From: Mesonia sp. K7 | GTDB taxonomy: Bacteria; Bacteroidota; Bacteroidia; Flavobacteriales; Flavobacteriaceae | DNA: 64,000 bases | Reading direction: 5' to 3' | Assembly: GCF_003233725.1 (NCBI RefSeq) | Contig: NZ_QKQV01000002.1 | Location: 62,001-126,000, forward strand | Shown here: in pieces, positions 17,181 through 24,679 of the stretch | Numbering within the stretch: the stretch's first letter is position 1 | How the letters are laid out: each line of letters starts with the position of its first letter | The notes under the pieces: generated by a model | Seen by the model: the letters and a program-made list of their open reading frames with translations, nothing else | Database searches by the model: none | Told to the model about the DNA's origin: nothing | Program-made: the position numbers and the translations under genes

Positions 17181-17705
17181 TTATTTCTTCGCTTCAATCA
17201 CATACAGCATCAATTCTTCTTCATCGCCAGGTATTCTAATGTTTTGTACAAAAGTCAAACCTAATTTTTCAATCAATTTTCGTGAGGAAAGGTTCTCTTT
17301 TATCGTGATGGCATTCAGCTTTTTTAAACCAAAATCTTCGAAAGCAGCTTGTTTAATCTGAAAAGCGGCTTCGTAAGCATAAACTTTTTTCTCGTAATCG
17401 GGTAAAAATGCAAAACCGATGTCAACCCCATCGATCCCCTTGCGATTGTACAAACCACAAGTACCCATTTTCTGCTGATCTTCTTTTCTAATCACTGTAT
17501 AGTTTGAAAACCCCATTTTTTCTAACTGTGGTATCATTTTTACTTTGATGTAATTTTCAGCTTCTTTTGGAGAATTGATATTGCGTTGACCAATATATTT
17601 AATCCATTTGGGTGAATTGAGCAAATCAAAAATAAACTGGGAATCTTCTATAGAAGTTGGCCTTAGAAAAAGCCGTTCGGTTTCAAAGGTTTTATAAATT
17701 TTCAA
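17181..17705 (-). CDS. GNAT N-acetyltransferase (RimJ/RimL type)
   Basis: Acetyl-CoA-dependent acyltransferase of 174 residues. The RimJ/RimL pattern is visible: TERLFLRPTSIEDSQFIFDLLNSP at the start, GTCGLYNRKGIDGVDIGFAFLPDYEKKVYAYEAA for strands 4-5 and the acetyl-CoA loop, and NLSSRKLIEKLGLTFV near the end. Translation appears to start at TTG; no in-frame ATG is available upstream. The substrate is unknown. It converges on mscS and is probably a single gene, just downstream of the large phosphatase-barrel gene on the same strand. Confidence 0.82.
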   Translation of the reverse strand: MKIYKTFETERLFLRPTSIEDSQFIFDLLNSPKWIKYIGQRNINSPKEAENYIKVKMIPQLEKMGFSNYTVIRKEDQQKMGTCGLYNRKGIDGVDIGFAFLPDYEKKVYAYEAAFQIKQAAFEDFGLKKLNAITIKENLSSRKLIEKLGLTFVQNIRIPGDEEELMLYVIEAKK

Positions 17706-17730
17706 TTTAACAAAAAAAGTTATGCATTAT

Positions 17731-20700
17731 TTAGAACCTAAATCCAAAATCAAAACTAAATCGCCACCCATCTTCTCCTCTGAACATATTAAACTTTCCG
17801 TTGATTGATTGTGCTCCGACTATGTATAGTCCGCCGCCAAAATCGTTGTGCCATCTTTTACTGTCTTCGTCACCTAACCAAACCCGACCTAAATCTGCCC
17901 CAGCAAAAAGACCAATTTTTATGGGGACAATTCGGGTTCTAAACTGGTTAAAGGTATAGCGAAGATCTGCTCCTGTTGCAAGAGAGGATTCACCCATAAA
18001 ACGTTCGTTTCGGTAGCCTCGCAAACCATTATCACCACCAATCCATGCGGCTTGGTAGATTTCAAAATCATCACTAAAGTTAAATTTAGAATCTGCATGC
18101 GTATTGATTACCCATTTTCTATTTCGGGAAATCGCATTATAAAATTCTAGTGAGGGCTCAAGATACCCATAAAATTTATTGGTATCTGCTGTGTTTATAT
18201 TTCCACCAAGAGTGACCTTAAAATCCATACCTCTTGTTGGGATAAGACGATTGTCATAGCTCTCATAACGATAAGTTCCTTCTACACCAGCAAAATACTT
18301 TCTATCGTAAAACTTGTCATCGGTTGTAAAAAACTGTTCGTCTAAAAACCTATCATGATCTTCTCTTATTCTCACCGATTCTAAAGTCAGTAAATATTCA
18401 AAATAGCTTCCAAAAGGAGTAGCCTTTTTCAAACCAGCTTTAAAACCATATTTATTGATTCGCATTCGGTTATAATCCATCGATTCACCATCTATTTCGT
18501 CATTATTGGTTTCGTTTCCATAACCAAAAAAGTTCATCGTATAACTCGGACTCGTATAATAAGCGTCTGCAGCGAAATTATAATTACCTATAAAGTTTGC
18601 AAATTGTGTTTCTAAATTTAAATCGAAAGCGTCTGTAGCAAAATAGTAACCTACTCCTAAGCGCAGCTGTGAGGTATAGGGATTTCTTTTGAATTTATAT
18701 TTATTGAAGGTTGTTTGTACCCCTAATCTAATACCATCGTCAGGATTGTATCCGAAACCAGGCAAATATGAAGTAGATTCGTAAATACGTTTATCTTTAT
18801 CATAGGTGTTGATATCGTATTGATCTGTTAATCTTAACTTGGCATCACCTATTTTGTCAAAAGTATTTGGCATCGATTGAAAGTCATAGATTTTTATACG
18901 TTCACCATTTTGAGCTTCATAGGTATCATTTTCTTTACCTCCTATTATTTTAATTGGGATATAATCTTTGGAGCTTCCTGTAATTAAAAACTGATCCTTA
19001 TCTCGTAAGCCGTAAATCCAAATATCATTCGTTTCCTCTAAAGAATAGATTTTATCACTCACCATAGATGAGCGTTTGCCTTCTATATTTCTATAAATTT
19101 TTACACGGGTTTTTCCCTCGGGAAGCCGCTCTATATCTATAAAATCATCTTTGTCTGTTGCGGTAATAATGGCCAGTTTTGCCATATGATTGTAATAACG
19201 CTCTGCTATTTCAACAATATTACCTCGGCGTTTCTTTAAGTTTTCGATAATTAGTTTGGTAGACTCTTGCTCATATATTTCTTGAGGCAATTTTAAGAAA
19301 GCTTCTTCGATTACTTGGTCTGTAATATTTTCTTGAATGTATTTTGCTTGCTGCATCCATTCTGTTTTACCCGTGTTTTGAAGGACAGACCTATCTAAAC
19401 CAGTTGCACTAAGGTTAAACCAAGCAATGTCATTGATGTTTTCACCGTAAGAACCAAATTGATTTCCAAAACCTACAACCCCGCGTAAAGTACCAAAAAA
19501 AGCACCATCAAAATTAGAAAAAACTTGGTCTCTATCTTGTGGAATTGGTTCAAAAATATGATCACCATTACTTTCTATATGTTCAGCCCAACGCCATTGG
19601 TCTTGATGCCTGTCCCAATCACCAATAAGCATATCAAAAATTCTAGCTTTGATATAAGTGGTTTCGTCTATTCTAAATTTTTCGTCACGACGAATATGTT
19701 CAAACATTGAGTTGGTGGTTTCTATGCTTATTAAATCTTCACCAAATGCTTTTGATGCCAACCAGTTGTCTTCTGCTCTTTTCTCCAAGGTAAAAAGTTC
19801 GTTACCAAACTCATCATTAAACCTTCCAAGCGATTCTTGTTTGGGAATATAATAAATTTTGATGTCGGTATTTTTTAGATTAATCGCATTCGAAAGATGC
19901 GGAATGGTAGAAAAAGCATAAGGGTGTGCTGCGGTATAAAAATCCTCTACAGCACTATCAACTAGGGTGTTCTCAAAATTTTCACCAATAGACTCATCTT
20001 TATAAGCTTGTGCTTTTAAAAAATCTATTGCACTCTTTTTTAATGCGGTAAGTGTATATTGCTTACCTTCTTTGTCTCGTAAACGTAAAGATCGTGACTG
20101 TCTTCCTCCACCACTTTCCATGACTTCCAAACCGCCATGAAGGGTATCTAAATAAGCCACCGGAACTTCAATTTTTACACCATATAAATCGTTGTAATGC
20201 GAACCAAAAAGACTTTTGTAAACTTTACTTTCTTGAGTACTGTCTCTATCATAAATAGAGGCTAAAATGGTTTGTTGTTGTATTTTATCTTTTGAATAAG
20301 GTGTTAAATCGTACTCTACTTTTGCTTCAAAAACCTCTTGTTGAAACATCAGTTTAGCTTTGTTGTTCTCATTTTTATAGAACTGCACCCAAGTAGAGCC
20401 GTCTTTAAAAACATCGTAAATGGCAAAACCTTGACCTGCATAACCAAAGATACCGTTCTTTCTTAAGCTTGTATAACTAACTTTAGAGCCAGAACCCGAA
20501 ACAATCTGATGAATATTTTCTTCGATATTGTACTGTAAATTATGTTCGTGCCCTGCTACAAACATGACGTGTGTATACCCAGAAGCCATGGCTTTAATAC
20601 GATCGACCATATTTTTATAGCGTTGGTTTTGTGCATCCTGTATAGAAACTCCGCCTGTTGTTCTTACAAGTGTTGCTAAGGAACCCAAAACGGGTAAAGG

Positions 20701-21480
20701 AATGCTTCTTGACGAAGGAAATAAGTGCCTTGAGATATGATAATTACCTCCATGAACACCGTTAGTCAATAAAGGATGGTGCATCGCAACTACCACGTTC
20801 TTGGTTTCGTATTTTCTTAAGGTATTATCTAGCTCTTGAAGCATAGCTTCACGTGTCTTTACTTTAGGACAATTATCATTGATGGTTGGATTATTATCCC
20901 AGTTTTCGAGATACCACTGCGTATCGATGACTACAAGCACCACTTCCTCTGATATTTCTCTAATTTCTATACCACATCCTGTTGGTGGAGACCAAACATC
21001 TTCTCTACCCATTTGTTCCCTGATAAAATCTCGCTGCTCATTTAGACTGTTTATTCTGTCTCCATACCAATCATGATTTCCCGGAACAAAAAGCACATTC
21101 CCTTTAAAGTTTTCTACCGTTTCTAATTGAGAATTCATAATATCCTCAGATTCTGATCTGGTTTTATCACCAGCAGGAGGCATTCCAACAGGGTAAATAT
21201 TATCTCCAAGAAAAAGTGCATGGGCGTTTTTTGTGGTAATTGAATCTACAGCACTCAAAGAATCGATAATATTTTTAAATGCGATTGTTCCGAAAGAAGA
21301 GCCATCTTTTGGCATATAACCAGCGTCACCTATCAAGAAAAAACGATGCTCTATTTTCTTATGAGTTGGGTAAACAACTGCTTTTTGAGCTTCTTTATCT
21401 TTATACTGCGGAAAATCGTATGTGGAACAACCCAACAGAACTAAGGTGAAAATTGTTAGAACAATGTTATTTTTTTTCAT
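17731..21480 (-). CDS. Lipoprotein metallophosphoesterase fused to an Omp85-like outer-membrane barrel
   Basis: A 1249-residue envelope protein. Residues 1-18 are a lipoprotein signal (LLGC, C18). Residues about 45-360 form a calcineurin-like phosphoesterase with all metal motifs: GDAG (51-54), GDN (92-94), GNHD (134-137), H234-H235 and GHEHN (310-314). Residues about 450-700 are not part of that fold; they contain a glycine-rich SGGGRQSRSLRLRD, then GDWDRHQDQW at 620-629 and PIPQDRDQVF, a spacing that recalls kinase-like (HipA/Fam20/CotH) catalytic loops. From about 940 to the end alternating aromatic strands form a surface-antigen/Omp85-type barrel, with motif GGDNGLRGYRNERF and a terminal phenylalanine. 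Substrate unknown; phosphatase activity is well supported, kinase activity only suggested. Confidence 0.82.
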   Translation of the reverse strand: MKKNNIVLTIFTLVLLGCSTYDFPQYKDKEAQKAVVYPTHKKIEHRFFLIGDAGYMPKDGSSFGTIAFKNIIDSLSAVDSITTKNAHALFLGDNIYPVGMPPAGDKTRSESEDIMNSQLETVENFKGNVLFVPGNHDWYGDRINSLNEQRDFIREQMGREDVWSPPTGCGIEIREISEEVVLVVIDTQWYLENWDNNPTINDNCPKVKTREAMLQELDNTLRKYETKNVVVAMHHPLLTNGVHGGNYHISRHLFPSSRSIPLPVLGSLATLVRTTGGVSIQDAQNQRYKNMVDRIKAMASGYTHVMFVAGHEHNLQYNIEENIHQIVSGSGSKVSYTSLRKNGIFGYAGQGFAIYDVFKDGSTWVQFYKNENNKAKLMFQQEVFEAKVEYDLTPYSKDKIQQQTILASIYDRDSTQESKVYKSLFGSHYNDLYGVKIEVPVAYLDTLHGGLEVMESGGGRQSRSLRLRDKEGKQYTLTALKKSAIDFLKAQAYKDESIGENFENTLVDSAVEDFYTAAHPYAFSTIPHLSNAINLKNTDIKIYYIPKQESLGRFNDEFGNELFTLEKRAEDNWLASKAFGEDLISIETTNSMFEHIRRDEKFRIDETTYIKARIFDMLIGDWDRHQDQWRWAEHIESNGDHIFEPIPQDRDQVFSNFDGAFFGTLRGVVGFGNQFGSYGENINDIAWFNLSATGLDRSVLQNTGKTEWMQQAKYIQENITDQVIEEAFLKLPQEIYEQESTKLIIENLKKRRGNIVEIAERYYNHMAKLAIITATDKDDFIDIERLPEGKTRVKIYRNIEGKRSSMVSDKIYSLEETNDIWIYGLRDKDQFLITGSSKDYIPIKIIGGKENDTYEAQNGERIKIYDFQSMPNTFDKIGDAKLRLTDQYDINTYDKDKRIYESTSYLPGFGYNPDDGIRLGVQTTFNKYKFKRNPYTSQLRLGVGYYFATDAFDLNLETQFANFIGNYNFAADAYYTSPSYTMNFFGYGNETNNDEIDGESMDYNRMRINKYGFKAGLKKATPFGSYFEYLLTLESVRIREDHDRFLDEQFFTTDDKFYDRKYFAGVEGTYRYESYDNRLIPTRGMDFKVTLGGNINTADTNKFYGYLEPSLEFYNAISRNRKWVINTHADSKFNFSDDFEIYQAAWIGGDNGLRGYRNERFMGESSLATGADLRYTFNQFRTRIVPIKIGLFAGADLGRVWLGDEDSKRWHNDFGGGLYIVGAQSINGKFNMFRGEDGWRFSFDFGFRF

Positions 21481-21534
21481 AAAATCTGAATAGACTTAGT
21501 TTTTTCGTAATTTGCATTTAAAATAGCCATAAAT

Positions 21535-22719
21535 ATGAGTAATCTTATTGAAAAAACAAACAAGTTTGTTCTAGATTTATTTACTGAAAAATTACCCAAC
21601 ACTTTTATCTATCACAATTATAACCATACGCAAAGGGTCGTTAAAAGTACTAAAGAATTAATTGAAAATTCTGAAATTAATGTTAAAGAAGCCGAGGCCT
21701 TAGTGCTTGCAGCCTGGCTTCATGACACAGGCTATACCGTAAGTGTAAAGGGGCACGAAGAAGAAAGTAAAAAAATTGCAGAGGAATTTTTAAAGAAAGA
21801 AGGAGCCGACCAAGAACTTATCGATATGGTGAAACAGTATATTGAAATCACCAAATTTTTAACCATTCCCGAAACACTTCCAGAAAAAATAATTAAAGAT
21901 GCCGACTCTTCTCATATCGGCAAAGATTATTTTGAAGAAACGACCGAATTTTTACGTCAAGAACTTAAAATTCAAAACCTAAAAAATTATTCTCCAAGCG
22001 AGTGGATAGAAGAAAACATCAAGCTTTTTACAGAATTGCACAGATTTTATACGCCTTATGCGGCTGAAAAATGGCGACCTGTAAAAGACAAGAATATGCT
22101 CACGCTTTTAGAAGCTCAGAAAAAATCGAAAGAAAAATTTGAGAAAGAAAAAACCAAGGCAAAACTTAAAGCAAAATATAAAAACGATAACCCAGAGAGA
22201 GGAATACAAACTTTGTATAGAACTGCTTTAAGAAATCATATTAAACTTAGTGATATTGCCGATACAAAAGCCAATATTTTACTTTCGGTAAATGCAATTA
22301 TTATCTCATTGGCATTAGCCAATATTATCCCTAAGCTCGATGCGGCTTCCAACCGACACCTCATGATGCCAACTTTGGTTTTGGTTTGTTTTAGTGTGGC
22401 TTCTATTATTTTATCGATTATGTCTACTCGACCTAATGTTACCAGCGGTGAATTTACCAAAGAACAAATCAAAAAACGAGAAGTAAATATTCTATTTTTC
22501 GGTAATTTCCATAAAATGAAGTTTGATCAATACAATTGGGGAATTCAAGAGATTTTAAAAGATAAAGACTATGTTTATGAGGCTTTAACCAAAGATTTGT
22601 GGCTACTGGGTATTGTCCTTAACCGAAAATATAAGCTCTTGCGATGGACTTATACAATTTTTATGACAGGAATTATTATTTCTGTGGTATTTTTTGTTAT
22701 TGCTTTTTGGACGATGTAA
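21535..22719 (+). CDS. HD-domain protein with C-terminal PycTM (DUF5706) membrane domain
   Basis: Two-part protein of 394 residues. The N-terminal half is an HD phosphohydrolase with H31, H63-D64 and D122/D124 as metal ligands, the set used for cyclic or other nucleotide hydrolysis. The C-terminal part, from about residue 235, carries SDIADTKANILLSVNAIIIS, a second helix (PTLVLVCFSVASIILS) and a third at the very end; this is the DUF5706 family, known as PycTM, the membrane effector module of Pycsar anti-phage systems. No pyrimidine cyclase is adjacent. It is transcribed alone, divergent from the phosphatase-barrel gene, and ends in a strong terminator. A housekeeping role is equally possible. 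Confidence 0.82.
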   Translation: MSNLIEKTNKFVLDLFTEKLPNTFIYHNYNHTQRVVKSTKELIENSEINVKEAEALVLAAWLHDTGYTVSVKGHEEESKKIAEEFLKKEGADQELIDMVKQYIEITKFLTIPETLPEKIIKDADSSHIGKDYFEETTEFLRQELKIQNLKNYSPSEWIEENIKLFTELHRFYTPYAAEKWRPVKDKNMLTLLEAQKKSKEKFEKEKTKAKLKAKYKNDNPERGIQTLYRTALRNHIKLSDIADTKANILLSVNAIIISLALANIIPKLDAASNRHLMMPTLVLVCFSVASIILSIMSTRPNVTSGEFTKEQIKKREVNILFFGNFHKMKFDQYNWGIQEILKDKDYVYEALTKDLWLLGIVLNRKYKLLRWTYTIFMTGIIISVVFFVIAFWTM

Positions 22720-22737
22720 GAAAACATTTTTACGTAT

Positions 22738-22770
22738 AAAAAACACCGAAGAAAATTCGGTGTTTTTTTT
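22738..22770. terminator. Bidirectional terminator between HD-PycTM and thioredoxin genes
   Basis: Stem AAACACCGAA / TTCGGTGTTT with a GAAAA loop, flanked by A and T runs on both sides, between convergent genes ending at 22719 and 22786. Confidence 0.85.
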
Positions 22771-22785
22771 GAAGATAATTTAGAA

Positions 22786-23427
22786 TTATTTCGTTTTTAT
22801 CGAACAACCAATCGCGACGGTTTTGGTGGTTTTAATACTTTCGCCTTTTAGCAACGCATCTACAGCAGCCTCTACATATCTTTCCGAGACATCGTTGGCA
22901 TCTTCGTAATTATTGTCAATAGTTCCGATATACTTGACTATATTTTTACCTTTTTCTTTTGCAAGAATAAAAACATGCGGTGTTTTTGTGGCTCCATATT
23001 GCGGGTATATTTTTTGACCTTCGTCTAACAAATAAGGAAAGCCGTAATCTTTTTCTATCGCTCTCTTTTGCATATTTTCAAAAGAATCTTGTGGTTGTAC
23101 ATCCGGATCGTTAGGGTTTATCGCAATTACGGGGTAACCCAATTCTTTATACTTTTTGTTGAGTGCGATGATACGATCTTCGTACATTTTTGCATACGGA
23201 CAATGATTGCAGGTAAAGACCACTATAAAGCCTTTTGCTTTTGTGAAATCTGCGAGCGAAACATACCTACCGTCGACATTTTTTAGTTTGAAATCTGTGG
23301 CTTCATCGCCAATCTCATAACCTTTTACTATTTTTTCTGTTTTAGGATTTATTCCCGAAAAGGATATAAAACCGTAAAAGCCAATGCTTACCAAAGCAAG
23401 CGTGAGAAATGCAATTGTCTTTTTCAT
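22786..23427 (-). CDS. Membrane-anchored or exported thioredoxin/peroxiredoxin-like protein
   Basis: Thioredoxin-fold protein of 213 residues with an N-terminal hydrophobic segment (residues 4-24) that acts as a signal peptide or anchor. The active-site region is VVFTCNHCPYAKMYEDR: a C-x-x-C with Asn-His between the cysteines, the hallmark of the AhpC/TSA-like redoxin subfamily rather than the CGPC of TlpA. KTPHVFIL supplies the cis-proline. It lies 18 bp after a TlpA-like gene on the same strand, so the two exported redoxins are likely co-expressed. Substrate unknown. Confidence 0.83.
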   Translation of the reverse strand: MKKTIAFLTLALVSIGFYGFISFSGINPKTEKIVKGYEIGDEATDFKLKNVDGRYVSLADFTKAKGFIVVFTCNHCPYAKMYEDRIIALNKKYKELGYPVIAINPNDPDVQPQDSFENMQKRAIEKDYGFPYLLDEGQKIYPQYGATKTPHVFILAKEKGKNIVKYIGTIDNNYEDANDVSERYVEAAVDALLKGESIKTTKTVAIGCSIKTK

Positions 23428-23445
23428 AGCTTATAGTTTTATAAT

Positions 23446-23940
23446 TTAATTTAAATATTTATTGATTTTGTTGGTCAATTCTTCTTTACTGATTACCCCG
23501 TTATGAAATTCTACTTTTTGACCTTTTTTATAAAAAACCGTTACCGGAATTTCTCCACCCCAATTTTCATCGTAACGTGGTATCCAAACATTCATTCGTT
23601 TGTTGTCGTTTAGTAAGACAACTTCTGTTTCTATATTTTTAGCTTTCATAAAGTTAAGCACGCGACTCATATCTTTTGTTCTATCTAAAGATACTAAAAG
23701 CATTTTATATTTCGGGTTCGATTTAAATCTCTGGTTCACTTCCATAAAGTGCGGAAGCTCTTTGATGCATGGCGCACAAGTCGTTGCCCAAAAATTTACT
23801 ACCAAAATTTTATCATCTTCTTGCTGAATGATCTGCTCTACTTCTTCGTAAGTTAAAACGGGTACTTCTTTTTGTATTTGTGCTTTTACACTTATAGAAA
23901 GGATGAAGAGCAATAGTAGTAAGTAAGAAAACTTAGGCAT
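23446..23940 (-). CDS. Exported TlpA-like thioredoxin
   Basis: Periplasmic thiol-disulfide oxidoreductase of 164 residues. Residues 1-20 form a signal peptide (hydrophobic run, then VKAQ). The active site is CAPC in VNFWATTCAPCIKELPHF, and GEIPVTVFY gives the cis-proline. It is the first gene of a two-gene run with the CNHC redoxin. The two differ in active-site dipeptide, so they may act in different redox directions. Confidence 0.85.
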   Translation of the reverse strand: MPKFSYLLLLLFILSISVKAQIQKEVPVLTYEEVEQIIQQEDDKILVVNFWATTCAPCIKELPHFMEVNQRFKSNPKYKMLLVSLDRTKDMSRVLNFMKAKNIETEVVLLNDNKRMNVWIPRYDENWGGEIPVTVFYKKGQKVEFHNGVISKEELTNKINKYLN

Positions 23941-23979
23941 GGAAAATAAAGTTTAGGATATGGTATTTAGACTAAATTT

Positions 23980-24582
23980 TTAGAATTTCGTTGCATGGCT
24001 TTCGTCAAAATAATTTACCAGTGTTGAGACTATTTTTTGCTCTCCTTTGGTGATTGCTTCAATTTTAGACCATGTTGCAGTGGGCATCACTTTTTTTAAA
24101 GGCTGATTTAACTGAGTTATAAGATGAAAAACTTCATTGATTTTTTCATCCCAAATCTGGTGGAAATTTAAAAGATCGTCTGGATAGACTATTTTTCTTT
24201 CGGTACCTTCATCAATTCCCTGAAAAGGCTCTGAAACATTTAGGTAACCATAATCGTCGGTAAGTTGTTCGCCTGGTTGTATATCTCTGATAGCAATTTC
24301 AAAATCGTAGGCCGTAGAAAGACAGTTGGACTTGAAGCTATGATTTACAAATCTGCCAATATCCCAGCATAAGACCAAATTTCCTTTGTTGTTGCGATAA
24401 GAATAAGTATCTAAAATAGATTGGTAAACCTCTTCTAAGTTTTGGTATTCTGAAAGCTTAAACTCCCTATCTAATTTATCTAACACCCAAGTAATTGTTC
24501 CCGCAGGAATAAATTTAGTGGCTACAACGCCGTAACCTATTTCTTTACTAATGAATTTTAGTTCTGTATCTGGATGAATCAT
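23980..24582 (-). CDS. SET-domain protein (putative protein lysine methyltransferase)
   Basis: A 200-residue protein with the main SET motifs in order: GYGVVATKFIPAGTITW (N-terminal SET strand), RFVNHSFKSNC with the N80-H81-S82 pseudoknot motif, and IQPGEQLTDDYGYL containing the conserved tyrosine (Y111). SET proteins use S-adenosylmethionine to methylate lysine side chains. There is no CXCXXXXC post-SET cluster, and the C-terminal 80 residues are a helical extension of unknown role. Bacterial SET proteins may come from eukaryotes or be native; base composition here looks like that of the neighbours. Its target is unknown. It stands alone between redoxin and GAF genes. Confidence 0.8.
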   Translation of the reverse strand: MIHPDTELKFISKEIGYGVVATKFIPAGTITWVLDKLDREFKLSEYQNLEEVYQSILDTYSYRNNKGNLVLCWDIGRFVNHSFKSNCLSTAYDFEIAIRDIQPGEQLTDDYGYLNVSEPFQGIDEGTERKIVYPDDLLNFHQIWDEKINEVFHLITQLNQPLKKVMPTATWSKIEAITKGEQKIVSTLVNYFDESHATKF

Positions 24583-24679
24583 ATGTTTTTATAGACAAAT
24601 ATTTTCATCCTAAGATAACAAGAAATTCAATATGAAATTAATTCTAAAAAAAATCTATTAAGAATTTTTACTACTGATT

